Source of the DNA: Rosa chinensis
Taxonomy: Eukaryota > Streptophyta > Magnoliopsida > Rosales > Rosaceae
Length of the DNA: 64,000 bases
NCBI RefSeq assembly: GCF_002994745.2
Contig: NW_020126817.1
Span: forward strand, 310,001 to 374,000
Reading direction: 5' to 3'
Made by a program: the position numbers and the translations under genes. This document shows, piece after piece, positions 10,535-21,255 of the stretch. How positions within the stretch are numbered: position 1 is the first letter of the stretch; each line of letters begins with the position of its first letter. The notes beneath the pieces are model-generated. The model had not been told where the DNA came from and searched no databases. It saw only the letters and a list, made by a program, of their open reading frames with translations.

Positions 10535-12678
10535 TGATAGGAGCATAAAATGCGACGTTTATAATGTTTAAACCCTATATTTTGCTAAGTTATTTCCTTT
10601 ATCTTGATCAATTTAACTTAGTTAGTGTTTTTCAGGTGAAAATGGAGTCTCAAGGTCCGAAAATGACTAAGGAAGGCACAAGCGGCGCAAAAATGGAAAG
10701 AAATGAAGAAATGGAAGTTTTCCCAGTTTGACTAGGAAAAGGAATCCTAGTTGGAGTAGGAATCAGAAGCTGACTTGGATTCAAACTCTTAAGTCGCGGA
10801 AATTAGAAGTTCTACTTGAACAGGGAAACCCAATTCTACTCAAATATGGAATCCTAGTGTGATAAGGAGTCCCTGTTGGATAAGGATTACTCAAGAAGGT
10901 TCCGGAAGAGTGTGGAAGCATCTCGGAAAAGGAAGCAGTATTCAACTAGGAAACCTACTTGCATATGGAGTTCTACTCATACTAGGAGAGCTATGGAACG
11001 TTCATGAAGCATCTAGAAGTCTCAAGAAGATCATATGCCGTGCACATGGAAGAGGAAGCAACAAGGAATTCGAATTACAAAGCAATATGGAATTTGGACT
11101 TCTTGTTGAGTAAGGATTGGAATTGCCGTGAGATTCTTGAAGGTTCTAGGGAGTTATTGACGTTTCTACTTCATAATAGGCGTGGAAGGCATGTGAGAGG
11201 CATGTGATGTGAAGAAAAACCGAATTGGACTCAACTTGTGCATTAAAAGTCGAATTCAATACAGATTCGGAAATCTGCCTGTGCAGATCAGTCAACTTCA
11301 ACGGAGTGTCAAAAATCGCTAAGAGCTCAGAAAATTATGATCTTTATATGGTTGGAAAGCTACGGATGTCTAGTTTCCAGAGATTTTTACGGTTCATCAA
11401 TATCTATTTTCTAGAGGAAGTTATGGCCGTTTTAGTGGACTGAGGTCAATCCTGCCGGAAATCTGTTTTGTGCCAAAGAAGTCCTAAATCAACACGAACT
11501 AAGAGAAACCAAGTAGAAACGAATTGGGAGTGCCTTGGGACGTTCTACTATATATACCTTGTGTATTAGATGTTCAGGGGTGACACTTTTTCTCCACAAA
11601 TTCGATTTCTCACCGGTTTGCTCTCAAGTTTCAGGTTTTCGCATCTTGCAAGTTCTAGCCGTGCCATCCTCCATCTTTGCCGTGATCTTCACCTTGTGCC
11701 ACCACCTTGGAGCTGCTTTGGGTCTTTGGGACGTGATCAAGGGTTGTTCTACCATCTTCCCTATGTTTTCTTCACGGTTTAGTATGCTTGTAGTTGTAAT
11801 TTTCTGTTTTGATTCTTTTAAGAGTGAAACCGAAACTATGAGTTAACAATCTGATTTTTGAATGCAATTTTGATGTTCTTTTCAATGATTGATTGGTTTA
11901 TGTGTGTTTGATCTTTACTAGTCACCGAAATATGGAATGATAATCTGGTTTTGTTTTATGGAGAACTTTTATGTGTTCTTGTTCTTTGGTGCGCAACATA
12001 GGATGATTGCATGTAATTGGAGCTAGTAATTAGGTGAACGCTTGTTGATCCTAGTTCAATATGGTAGTAAAGGCTTTGTACAAAGGTCGAGATCAGATTA
12101 TGCATGTAATGAAAAGACTTGCTTTGAGTACTTGAATTTGCATGTTTATTGACTAAACTTTCACTTGCTCTTAATGATTTGAATGCATGAGATTATGAGT
12201 CGCTTCGATTGTGTGATACTTGCATTTGAAATATATTGTTTAGGCGCTTGTTCTACTCAATTGTGTAAAGGGAAGTCATATAAGGGACATTGGGCGCTTG
12301 TAACTTTGTTTCTTGGTTGATATCGTTCCATGGTAACTAAAAGATTAAAGATTGCATGAATGGATTGTTCTTGATTAGTTCTTGAAAAATTGTTCTTCGA
12401 AAATTCTTCTTTTCCCACCTATGTAAATAAACGTTTTTGTTCTTTATTTGTTTTCTGGAAATTTTATGTTTTCAATCTTTAAAAACCCCCCATCTTTATG
12501 TTTTCTTGTTTGTGTAAATAAATAAAATTAACTTAGAATTTTAGGAGGGATCACCCCAATTTTCGTTGGAAGGACAATGACAACGTTCAAAGTGCACCTC
12601 AAGGGTTCCAACAACGTCCTCAAGGCTTTTATCAAAAGCCTCAACCTCCTAACCCTACTCCTTTCAATTCGAATTATA
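10535..12678 (+). repeat. Element A second LTR plus attached gag stub
   Basis: Copy of 1667-3810: the truncated LTR (to about 12543) followed by the same gag C-terminal stub. It is preceded by a proper PPT, so it stands where a 3' LTR should. The gag stub inside a 3' terminal repeat cannot come from normal reverse transcription and points to a tandem array. It breaks off at 12678 against C LTR sequence equivalent to 35924. Confidence 0.85.
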
Positions 12679-13015
12679 GAGAATTTTCTGAATTGGGAAG
12701 TGGTGTCTTGAAACGTCTAGGGTGAGTGTATATATAGGGAACGGCATGTCTTGGCTTCCAAGCCGTGAGTTTTCTGATTTATTTACCAAGGAATTAAATT
12801 AATAATTCCACATGCCTTCCACCAATGAGAAATTGCCAAGTAAGCCCTAGTGTGTCATCCAACCAATCATAAAACTCCAAGAAGATACCCTAATATATTC
12901 TTGCCGAAATTCCTTGAATATTTTCTGATTTTCTTCTTGTATTTTCGGCCAAAATATACTTAGGGTTTCTAGGAATGAATCTAGACGCCATTTGGTGCTT
13001 TTTTCTTGATTTCTT
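12679..13015 (-). repeat. Element C 3' LTR, part 2
   Basis: Resumes the C LTR from the equivalent of 35924, including the TATA-like box (12729-12736). It ends with ttctt (13011-13015), the left target duplication of the solo LTR that follows. Confidence 0.9.
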
Positions 13016-14700
13016 TGATGCGGCTGAAATAGCCTCACAATTTAACCCTGCAAAATGTAGTTGTCAGTATAGGATAAGCAGGGATCGTTCAGTCCGGGGA
13101 TTGTAGGGTACACCTACACAAAAAGGTCAATTAACAAACAAACGAATAAAATGGGGGGTTTTTGAATTTGGTTTCTAATCTACTTAAAATAAAAACAAAA
13201 CAAATAAAACTATATACAATGATCGACTTCCCTAACCTTGACCAATACCACTAAGAAATTACTAAGTGTAAAAACAGAAAATTCATTTCAACATGCTACA
13301 AAAATGTGCCCACCTTTAATGCCTAGATAAGAGCTCAAATGAAAAGCCTCAGCGGATCAATCCACTTATCTGATTCATTCTAATGTAGGCTTGAATCGGA
13401 AAAGTCCTTACCAAGCCTAATACTACTAATTTTCGAAAACACTCAGCGTAATTCTCTTAACTAGTAGTATTATCTAACCCTTGAATCAACTCACACGTGC
13501 AAATTAACCATTAGACATAGAATTTAACACGTAATTTCCAGAATCGTTTAACCATTGAACATAGTTTTTACCACTTTTTAGAACTAATTGCTACTTGTTT
13601 AACTCAGCGTCTTAACAAATAACAATTACTCTTGGCAAATTAAGCAAACACACAAAAACTCTCACCGTTATTCTAGCATGCAAACTTATGAACCTAACTC
13701 TGAAAATTACCAAAACACATAAAAGGGCACAAGATTGTAACATGCATCATAAAAGAATTCTCAAAATTAACTCAATAATAAACTGAAAATCTCAAAAATA
13801 TTAATAAAAATATTCTGAAAAATCCTTGTCTCCAATTACACAACTTGCAAATTGAAACACACAAAACCGAAATAAAAATTATAAGTAGAGTCATAGTTAC
13901 ACTTTGAAGCTTTCCTCAGCGGCTTAGCAACACGGTGATGAACTTGTCTCTGCTTTGGTGGTGGAGCGTCCTTGACTCAGCGCCTAAGAGCTTTGTAGAT
14001 TGATGGATGGATGGTGTCACGGTCTTGTAGGAGATGGAGGTTTAAGGAGTGAATTGGGCAGAGTCTCGAAAAAGTTTTTGGCCAGGAAGTGATAGGAAAT
14101 GAATTATCTTGGCTGGGAAGTGATCTTGGCTGGGAAGTGATGCAAATTCAGTTCTGGACGTTGCCTATTTATAGGGGAGCATTGGTTGGCTTTCCCAACT
14201 GAAACGTCTCCTTTATGGCCTTAACTCCTCTCATAATGGGGCAATTCCTTTAATTTCCAAGCTGAAACGTCTTTCTCTTATTTATTTTTCCAGCTGAAAC
14301 ATCTTTCTCTTTTATTCCTCAACTGAAAACGTCTTTTCTCCTTTATTTCCCTTCTTCATTGCTTGGTCAAATATCTTAATGCTTTATTTTATGACTCCAT
14401 CATTGCTGTTTCCAAGAGTTCAACCAGGCAACGTTTCCTACAACAAGCAGGAGAATATCAGAATTTTCTAGAGAAAATAAAGGGAAATTGAAATGTAAAG
14501 ACCGCAAAAATAGTTGACAGTTAGGAATCCTGATCCAGCTAGGATTTTTCATGAATTTTACTTTTTCCGTCTATTTCACTCCAAACACTCAACAAGACTT
14601 TCAAAATGACTTAATGACTCAAAACACTAAACTAAGGGAGAAATAAGGCTAAAATGAGGCACATAATTAATAATATTGTCACACTTTTTTGCTCCTATCA
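13016..14700 (-). mobile_element. Solo LTR of family B
   Basis: A complete LTR of the family seen at 18400-20112, in reverse orientation, with TGATGCGG at 13016 and CTCCTATCA ending at 14700. Exact 5-bp duplications ttctt flank it (13011-13015 and 14701-14705), and the empty site is visible in the other C LTR near 36250-36265. There is no internal region, so it arose by recombination between the LTRs of a full insertion. It has a TATA-like box at 14166-14173 (minus strand). It is slightly more diverged than the LTR pair of element B. Confidence 0.95.
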
Positions 14701-15466
14701 TTCTTTCCATAAATTCCACCCTAGAAAATCTCTTGCGTAATCTTTTATTCTCCCTTGATATTTCACGCCACTTTTCTCTCCTCCCTTTAGTTTTCACGGC
14801 AAAGCATCCCTAGGGTTTCCTCCATGCGTCACAAACCCTAATTCCATGGGCTTTGATAGGCCTTGATCCATTTTGCCGAAAATCCATAGAGTTCTTGGGC
14901 CTCGTTGCTTCAACTTCAAGCCTTCTCATCTCCAACGCCAAAACACATTATTTTTCCATTTCTTTTTCATGGTTGCGTTGGAAACTTGCTCGGGAAGCCT
15001 TCCTCCATTTCGCAGGGTTTCCTAGTTGGATTAGGAAAGCTTATTTCTTCATTTCTGCTCAATTGTGTGGCCCAATTCTTCTCATATTTGTTCGTCTTGA
15101 CGTTCGCAAGCTCCTCTTTCCATTCGTGCGTTCATTTCCACTTTTTAGCTCGGAGGTCCTGAAAATAGAAACTAATATGAAAAAAATGGAAACTTACCTA
15201 ATTTGAAAAATAGAAACTTTCTAAAATTTAGAAATGGAAAGTTTCTAAAAATGAAAAATAGAAACCTTACTAAAAATGAAAAATAGAAACTTTCCAGAAA
15301 TGAGAAATGAGAAATGAGAAATGAGGACAAAAATGGAAACTTTCTACAATAAGGAACTTTCCCAATCAAAGAATGGAAACTTTCCCAAACAGGGATTTTT
15401 CAAGGAAATGGCGCAGAAAAATGTAAGGAAATGCAATTAAAACGTCGCATTAAAATGCTCCTATCA
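14701..15466 (-). repeat. Element C 3' LTR, part 3 (U3 end)
   Basis: Starts with the right-hand target copy ttctt, then U3 of C up to the terminus CTATCA at 15466. It contains the iterated GAAACTTTC/GAAAAATAG motifs and a 7-bp microsatellite (AGAAATG, four units near 15303-15330; five in the other LTR). Confidence 0.9.
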
Positions 15467-15506
15467 AATTCCCCCACACTTAGCTTTTGCTAGTCCCTTA
15501 GCAAAA
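15467..15506 (-). promoter_or_regulatory. Element C PPT and upstream hairpin
   Basis: Read on the minus strand: hairpin TTTTGCTA/TAGCAAAA (15499-15506 with 15485-15492) with a 6-nt loop, then AAGTGTGGGGGAATT directly before the LTR start at 15466. Same arrangement as in A, B, F, G and H. Confidence 0.8.
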
Positions 15507-17626
15507 TCACAACACAGACACGACTACGACTCAACAAAAATTAAAGATTCGACACATAACAGATTCTATTGCCCTTCAACTATTTGTCTCAGCAATCTCT
15601 TACTTTCACAACACCAAGATTAGCATGTCACCAAGAATCAATGTTTAGGCATTCGAGAGTTAATTAAAACACATAAGTTACATATACACAAGTAGGACTT
15701 GGTTGGAACAATGGTGATGGTTTCTGTTAAGCATGTTTCAAACAAGTATGATTCAAATCCTCACAAAGTATATCCACTCTTTCTTCTCTCAGATCATGGC
15801 AATGCTTAAAAGCTTATATACTCAAGTATATGTGAAAGATAGCAAGTATATCACATAATGTAAGAAACGAAAGCACATGTATAAATTTTTCTTTTAAAGA
15901 TCTCATGAAATATACCAACTACTTGCACAGATGGACCCAAGCCATAGGTTCAACTCTTGTAACTCATCTCCACATCAAAGGCTGTCCCATCTTAAGGATC
16001 AAGAAGGTCTTATCAAGGGTTGTAATGGGGCCATGGCTCAAGGTTTAAAGAAACGAAAGGTAAGGAATTTAACAAAGTGTCCTAAAAACCTAGCAGAGCT
16101 CATGCTGGTGTAGAGAGACTTTTAGAAATCCACCAAGTATGCAAAAACGTCATTATCCCATGGGGGCGTTATAAAGAGGCCTAATGTCTTCATGTTGGGC
16201 CCTAACTTCACTCTAAACTTCCTTTGATCTCTAGTAAGTTGGACAAAGGCCAAATTTTTCTGTAGTGGGCCTTCAATTCAAAGTAAACTCCAAACTCACC
16301 AAGTATGGGGGACTAAAATCCATTGATATTTCTTTCTTTTTCTTTTTCTAGCCGTATCTTTTCTTTTTCACTTTCTTTTCTCGGCTTTTTCATGTATTTT
16401 TCTCTTATGGACAAGTCTACCCCCACACTTTGGCTTTCACCTCTTCTTATTCTTCATTATGGACGCCAAAAATCTTCAAGTAAAGTCTCAATTTAGCTCC
16501 ACTAAGTTCTTAGAACAAAGGGTAGGGTTATAGCTATATTAAGGTTTAGGTTAAAGATTTTTAAGGGTGATGAAATAAAAGGCTTAACGTAGGCTCAAAG
16601 GGGTTTATCTAGGGGAGTCCCACGACGGGCACAATTAGGGACACAGGTTTATATGGCAATGGTGGTAGTTCCTAGGTTGCCTCTATCCTTTCCAGAATCA
16701 GGGCCATGTATTGATAAAGCGTCTCAACAAGCACAAGAGCGAATTCTAGCATTCTCTAGTCCATCAAACTTAATCTATGGCAAGTAGTCAATCAAATGAA
16801 AGAATAATGAGATCATCAAAACATCGCCAAGAAAATAAGAATATATTTTCAATTATCACTCCAAGAAAAGGGACATGGGCTCAATTATCTCACATGGGTT
16901 TTTATGAATCAAAACTCATCTTAACATGCTCATATTCTGTACCAAAGTCACGAAATCCATATCCACTACAAGGCACACATTTTTCATATATCTCAATTAA
17001 CCAAAGAATGCCATTTTAAAGTCATCTCAATATTGTGATCATCTTTTAGTCATAATTTCAGAGATATAGAATCATCCTAGACAGTTGAAAGGGCATCCTA
17101 GGACTCAAAACAAAATGACAAAAGACTCAAACGTTAACTAGGGACTAGGGTTATTTCCTTTCTCCTTTCGGTAACTCCTTTGGGATGTGACCAGGTAAGG
17201 AAGGGAATGATTTTGGCGGAGCTCAGCTCACTTGTTTAGCAGGGGACGAGACCCTTTGCTAGCACTTCTCATATCCAAACCAGACCTAGACATCACACCT
17301 TAATAGATGCGCCTACGATGAAGAAATTATTTCACCCAAAACATGACTCAATGACTCAATAAAAGCAACGAAATTTTTGTTATTTTTGACATTTTTCGAT
17401 TTTTTTTTATTTTTCAATATATGACTCAAAACAAAAGTGTAAATCCCTTCCCCCACACTTAAATATTGCATTGTCCTCAATGTAATCAATTATAAGCATG
17501 CAATGTAACACTTAAGCACATAGGGTAGAAATTTACGAAAATAACTACTAAGTACAAAAAGAAAACGTGAAAAGAAGGAGAAATAGGGAAGGAGAAATCA
17601 AATCTGCGTGTGTAGACTCCTTCATA

Positions 17627-17659
17627 GCTACTTCTGAATTGGGTTGCCTCCCAAGCAGC
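17627..17659 (-). promoter_or_regulatory. Post-pol RNA hairpin, element C
   Basis: Read on the minus strand: outer stem GCTGC/GTAGC (17655-17659 with 17627-17631) and inner stem TTGGG/CCCAA (17650-17654 with 17639-17643) around AGGCAA. The first inner pair is T-A here but A-T in elements A and B, a compensatory change. Confidence 0.6.
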
Positions 17660-17701
17660 GCTTAATGTTTATAGTCTTTCAGCCTAGACTTGTACCTCCA
17701 T

Positions 17702-18399
17702 TTAATCCTCATGTTGTGGAGCGTTTTGGAGGGGTACATCCTCCACTTCATGCTCCACAAACGTCTCATAGTATGGCTTGAGGCGATGGCCATTCACTGT
17801 GAACTCGTTACCTGTTTGTTCACTCTTTATCTGCACAGCTCCATGAGGAAACACATGAGTAATAACAAAAGGTCCAATCCAACGAGAACGAAGTTTACCT
17901 GGAAAGAGTTTAAGACGAGAATGGAATAAAAGAACTTTCTGTCCCACAACAAAAGTCTTCCTACGAATCATCTTATCATGGAAGGCCTTAGTCTTTTCCT
18001 TGTAGATCTTGGCACTTTCGAAAGCATCATTCCTAATCTCCTCTAACTCTTGCAATTGTAGCTTCCTATGAAGCCCAGCCTCATCTAGATCCATGTTAAA
18101 CTGCTTCACAGCCCACCAAGCTTTGTGCTCTAACTCCACAGGTAAATGGCAAGGTTTGCCATAGACAATTCGATATGGGGACATACCTATGGGAGTTTTG
18201 TATGCAGTTCTGTAGGCCCACAACGCATCCTCCAAACGCAAGGACCAATCCTTTCTGTTAGGATTCACGGTCTTCTCCAATATCCCCTTGATTTGACGAT
18301 TAGAGACCTCAGCTTGCCCACTTGTTTGGGGATGATAAGGTGTAGAAACCTTATGTGTCACATCATACTTCTTCAAGAGAGCCTCAATCGTCCGATTGC
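17702..18399 (-). pseudogene. Element C pol, C-terminal integrase part
   Basis: Continuation of the integrase of C after the insertion of B. It contains the catalytic Glu in the block [13 protein letters not shown] (Glu codon near 18308), the rest of the integrase core, and the C-terminal part ([24 protein letters not shown]). It ends at a stop next to the 3' region. The frame is open throughout; only the insertion at 18399/18400 breaks it. The other two catalytic acidic residues lie on the far side of B, at 26330 and above. Confidence 0.92.
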
Positions 18400-20112
18400 T
18401 GATAGGAGCAAAAAAAGTGTGACGATATTATTAATTATGTGCCTCATTTTAGCCTTATTTCTCCCTTAGTTTAGTGTTTTGAGTCATTAAGTCATTTTGA
18501 AAGTCTTGTTGAGTGTTTGGAGTGAAATAGGCGGAAAAAGTAAAATTCATGAAAAATCCTAGCTGGATCAGGATTCCTAACTGTCAACTATTTTTGCGGT
18601 CTTTACATTTTAATTTCCCTTTATTTTCTCTAGAAAATTCTGATATTCTCCTGTTTGTTGTAGGAAACGTTGCCTGGTTGAACTCTTGGAAACAGCAATG
18701 ATGGAGTCATAAAATAAAGCATTAAGATATTTGACCAAGCAATGAAGAGGGGAAATAAAGGAGAAAAGATGTTTTCAGTTGAGGAATAAAAGAAAAAGAT
18801 GTTTCAGCTGGAAAATAAATAAGAAAAAGACGTTTTCAGTTGAGAAATAAAAGAAAAAGATGTTTCAGCTGGAAAAATAAATAAGAGAAAGATGTTTCAG
18901 CTTGGAAATTAAAGGAATTGCCCCATTATGAGAGGAGTTAAGGCCATAAAGAAGACGTTTCAGTTGGGAAAGCCAACCAATGCTCCCCTATAAATAGGCA
19001 ACGTCCAGAACTGAATTTGCATCACTTCCTAGCCAAGATCACTTCCCAGCTAAGATCATTCCAAGACTACCCAATTCACTCCTCAAACCTCCATATCCTA
19101 CAAGACCGTGACACCATCCATCCATCAATCTACAAAGCTCTAAGGCGCTGAGTCAAGGACGCTCCACCACCATCGCAGAGACGAGTTCATCACCGTGTTG
19201 CTAAGCCGCTGAGGAAAGCTTCAAAGTGTAACTATGACTCTACTTATAATTTTTGTTTCGGTTTTGTGTGTTTCAATTTGTGAGTTGTGTAATTGGAGAC
19301 ATGAAATTTTCAGAATATTTTTATTAATATTTTTGAGATTTTCAGTTTATTATTGAGTTAATTTTGAGAATTCTTTTATGATGCATGTTACAATCTTGTG
19401 CCCTTTTACGTGTTTAGGTAATTTTCAGAGTTAGGTTCATAAGTTTACATGCTAAAATAACGGTGAGAGTTCTTGTGTGTTTTCTTAATTTGCCAAGAGT
19501 AATTGTTATTTGTTAAGACGCTGAGTTAAACAAGTAGCAATTAGTTCTAAAAAGTGGTAAAAACTATGTTCAATGGTTAAACGATTCTGGAAATTACGTG
19601 TTAAATTCTATGTCTAATGGTTAATTTGCACGTGTGAGTTGATTCGAGGGTTAGATAATACTACTAGTTAAGAGAATTACGCTGAGTGTTTTCGAAAATT
19701 AGTAGTATTAGGCTTGGTAAGGACTTTTCCGATCCAAGCCTACATTAGAATGAATCAGATAAGTGGATTGATCCGCTGAGGCTTTTCATTTAGGCTCTTA
19801 TCTAGGCATTTAAGATGGGCACATTTTTGTAGCATGTTGAAATGGATTTTCTGTTTTTACACTTAGTAATTTCTTAGTGGTATTGGTCAAGGTTAGGGAA
19901 GTCGATCATTGTAGATAATTTTATTTGTTTTGTTTTTATTTTAAGTAGATTAGAAACCAAATTCAAAAACCCCCCATTTTATTCGTTTATTTGTTAATTG
20001 ACCTTTTTGTGTAGGTGTACCCTACAATCCCCGGACTGAACGATCCCTGCTTATCCTATACTGACAACTACATTTTGCAGGGTTAAATTGTGAGGCTATT
20101 TCAGCCGCATCA
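18400..20112 (+). repeat. Element B 5' LTR
   Basis: Begins TGATAGGAGC and ends GCCGCATCA, directly followed by the PBS. The U3 contains several copies of a motif like GATGTTTCAGCTGGAAAAT (about 18765-18910). The U5 end has CAATCCCCGG (20025-20034), complementary to the PBS end. Confidence 0.95.
18989..18996 (+). promoter_or_regulatory. TATA box, element B 5' LTR
   Basis: TATAAATA, a good match to the plant TATA consensus, about 590 bp into the LTR. The identical box in the 3' LTR is at 25202-25209. Confidence 0.65.
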
Positions 20113-20117
20113 ATTTT

Positions 20118-20135
20118 TGGCGCCGTTGCCGGGGA
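20118..20135 (+). promoter_or_regulatory. Element B primer binding site (tRNA-Asp)
   Basis: TGGCGCCGTTGCCGGGGA is complementary to the 3' end of plant tRNA-Asp(GUC) and lies 5 nt after the LTR. This primer is typical of Athila-group elements. Confidence 0.9.
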
Positions 20136-21238
20136 TTGTTAAAATCCCTTGCACTTAAAGTGTCATCGATTTTGTTGTATATAGAATGCATGCTAATTTT
20201 TGTACTACACTTGTGGAATGGTGACAAATTGCGATTTCGGTTAGGCCAAGCTTTAATTGTGATTTAGTATAAGTTTTATGAGTGTTACAAAATTAAGCAT
20301 GTCTTTTATCATTGTTGTACAATTTGTAGAAGATTTTTTTTTTTTAACCATATTGTAAATTGAATGTGTTTCACTTAGATTTTTATTTTTTTATTTTTTC
20401 CAGTATATTGTAAATTGTAGAATGAGTTTTTTTTTTTAGTATGTTGTAAATTGTATGTGTTTCACTTAGATTAATATACTTAGGTTATGAATTTAGCTAA
20501 ATACTTAATTGTTGTAAGTGTGTAAAATCGTATGAGTAGACAAGGGCCCTTTTGTTAATATTGGCCTAAACCCTTCATTAGTACCTTACTCAGGTCTCTT
20601 GAGGTTGAGGGCGGCGTTTATTAGCACTTGGAGAACGGTCTAACACATTAGTTAATTTCCCAGCTGAGTAAGGGGCGCATACGGATGGTGTCTTAGGTTG
20701 AGACCCTGGGTGATGGGTTCAATTGGATCTCAGAGATACTATAGAATGAGCGTAAACCACTATGTGGGAGTAGCCGATAGGGGCCTAAACCTCAATGAGG
20801 GAGTAGCCTCCGTAGTATCACTAAAATGAGTCCTCCCTCTCACTTACCTCTTAATCTGGCCATCCGGCCTTCTGAAACAAAGGAAAGAGACTTATGTCTA
20901 GGCGACTATCCCTATATCGTATCTCACCAATAGTAGTGGTTTCTATTGGGCTCGACTTACAACTTGGAATCAATTGAGATATTAACTATGTTTATAAAAA
21001 ACAAAAAAAAACAAAAAAAAAAAAAATTGATGTGTGACCTGCTTAAGGTATATTGGATTAAACATGACTTTGTCGAGGGTAGCTGTTCTATAGTCCCATT
21101 GCACAAACGAGGTCCTCTGTTCCAGTACCTAAGTATGTAAATGTAAAAGTAACTTAGAAAGTTAAGGAAAGACATAATGTTTGTATTTCGAACCTTGTAC
21201 ATGTTACTAACACTTGATTTGGTCTTAAAGGTCCATGA
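20136..21238 (+). other. Element B leader
   Basis: About 1.1 kb untranslated leader: AT-rich start with T-runs (20333-20440); a block shared with C, F and H (about 20545-20930, including GGCCTAAACC...GGTTGAGGGCGG); an A-run (21000-21026); and a conserved approximately 90-nt domain (21045-21134). A 6-codon upstream ORF (21235-21255) overlaps the gag start. Confidence 0.7.
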
Positions 21239-21255
21239 ATGTCCACTGTCTCTGA
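21235..21255 (+). CDS. Six-codon upstream ORF overlapping gag start, element B
   Basis: ATG at 21235 opens a six-codon frame ending in TGA at 21253-21255. It starts 4 nt before the gag ATG (ATGAATG) in another frame. Element C has the same arrangement and length with a different sequence, which suggests a role in setting Gag translation. Inference only. Confidence 0.45.
   Translation: MNVHCL

Larger units (their letters stand above)
1667..12678 (+). mobile_element. Element A: Athila-type element, one and a quarter tandem units, with defective PBS/gag region
   Basis: A starts with a true LTR terminus (TGATAGGAGC at 1667). The block 1667-3810 recurs at 10535-12678, offset exactly 8868 bp, with only a two-base difference noticed (about 2010 against 10878). 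The repeat extends past the LTR into gag-coding sequence, so it is more than an LTR pair. There is no PBS, no leader and no N-terminal gag in either copy. The right end at 12678 falls inside gag and joins mid-LTR sequence of C, with no target duplication (agttg on the left, gagaa on the right). The simplest reading is unequal crossing-over between LTRs followed by a deletion. Confidence 0.85.
15467..17701 (-). other. Element C 3' non-coding region
   Basis: About 2.2 kb between the pol stop and the LTR with no convincing ORF. It contains three PPT-like copies (15471-15481, 16430-16440, 17450-17460), the block GTGCCCGTCGTGGGACTCC near 16615, a 69-bp module (17211-17279) repeated nearly identically in the C leader (33859-33926), and the post-pol hairpin (17627-17659). 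Confidence 0.8.

Noticed and set aside
14853..15206. 117-codon ORF repeated at 36408-36761
   Set aside because: Both lie at the same place in the two LTRs of C; the repetition is explained by the LTR pair, and the composition is low-complexity.
20118..20135. tRNA-Asp-like sequence as a possible tRNA gene
   Set aside because: Only the 3' complement of the tRNA is present, next to an LTR end; it is a primer binding site.
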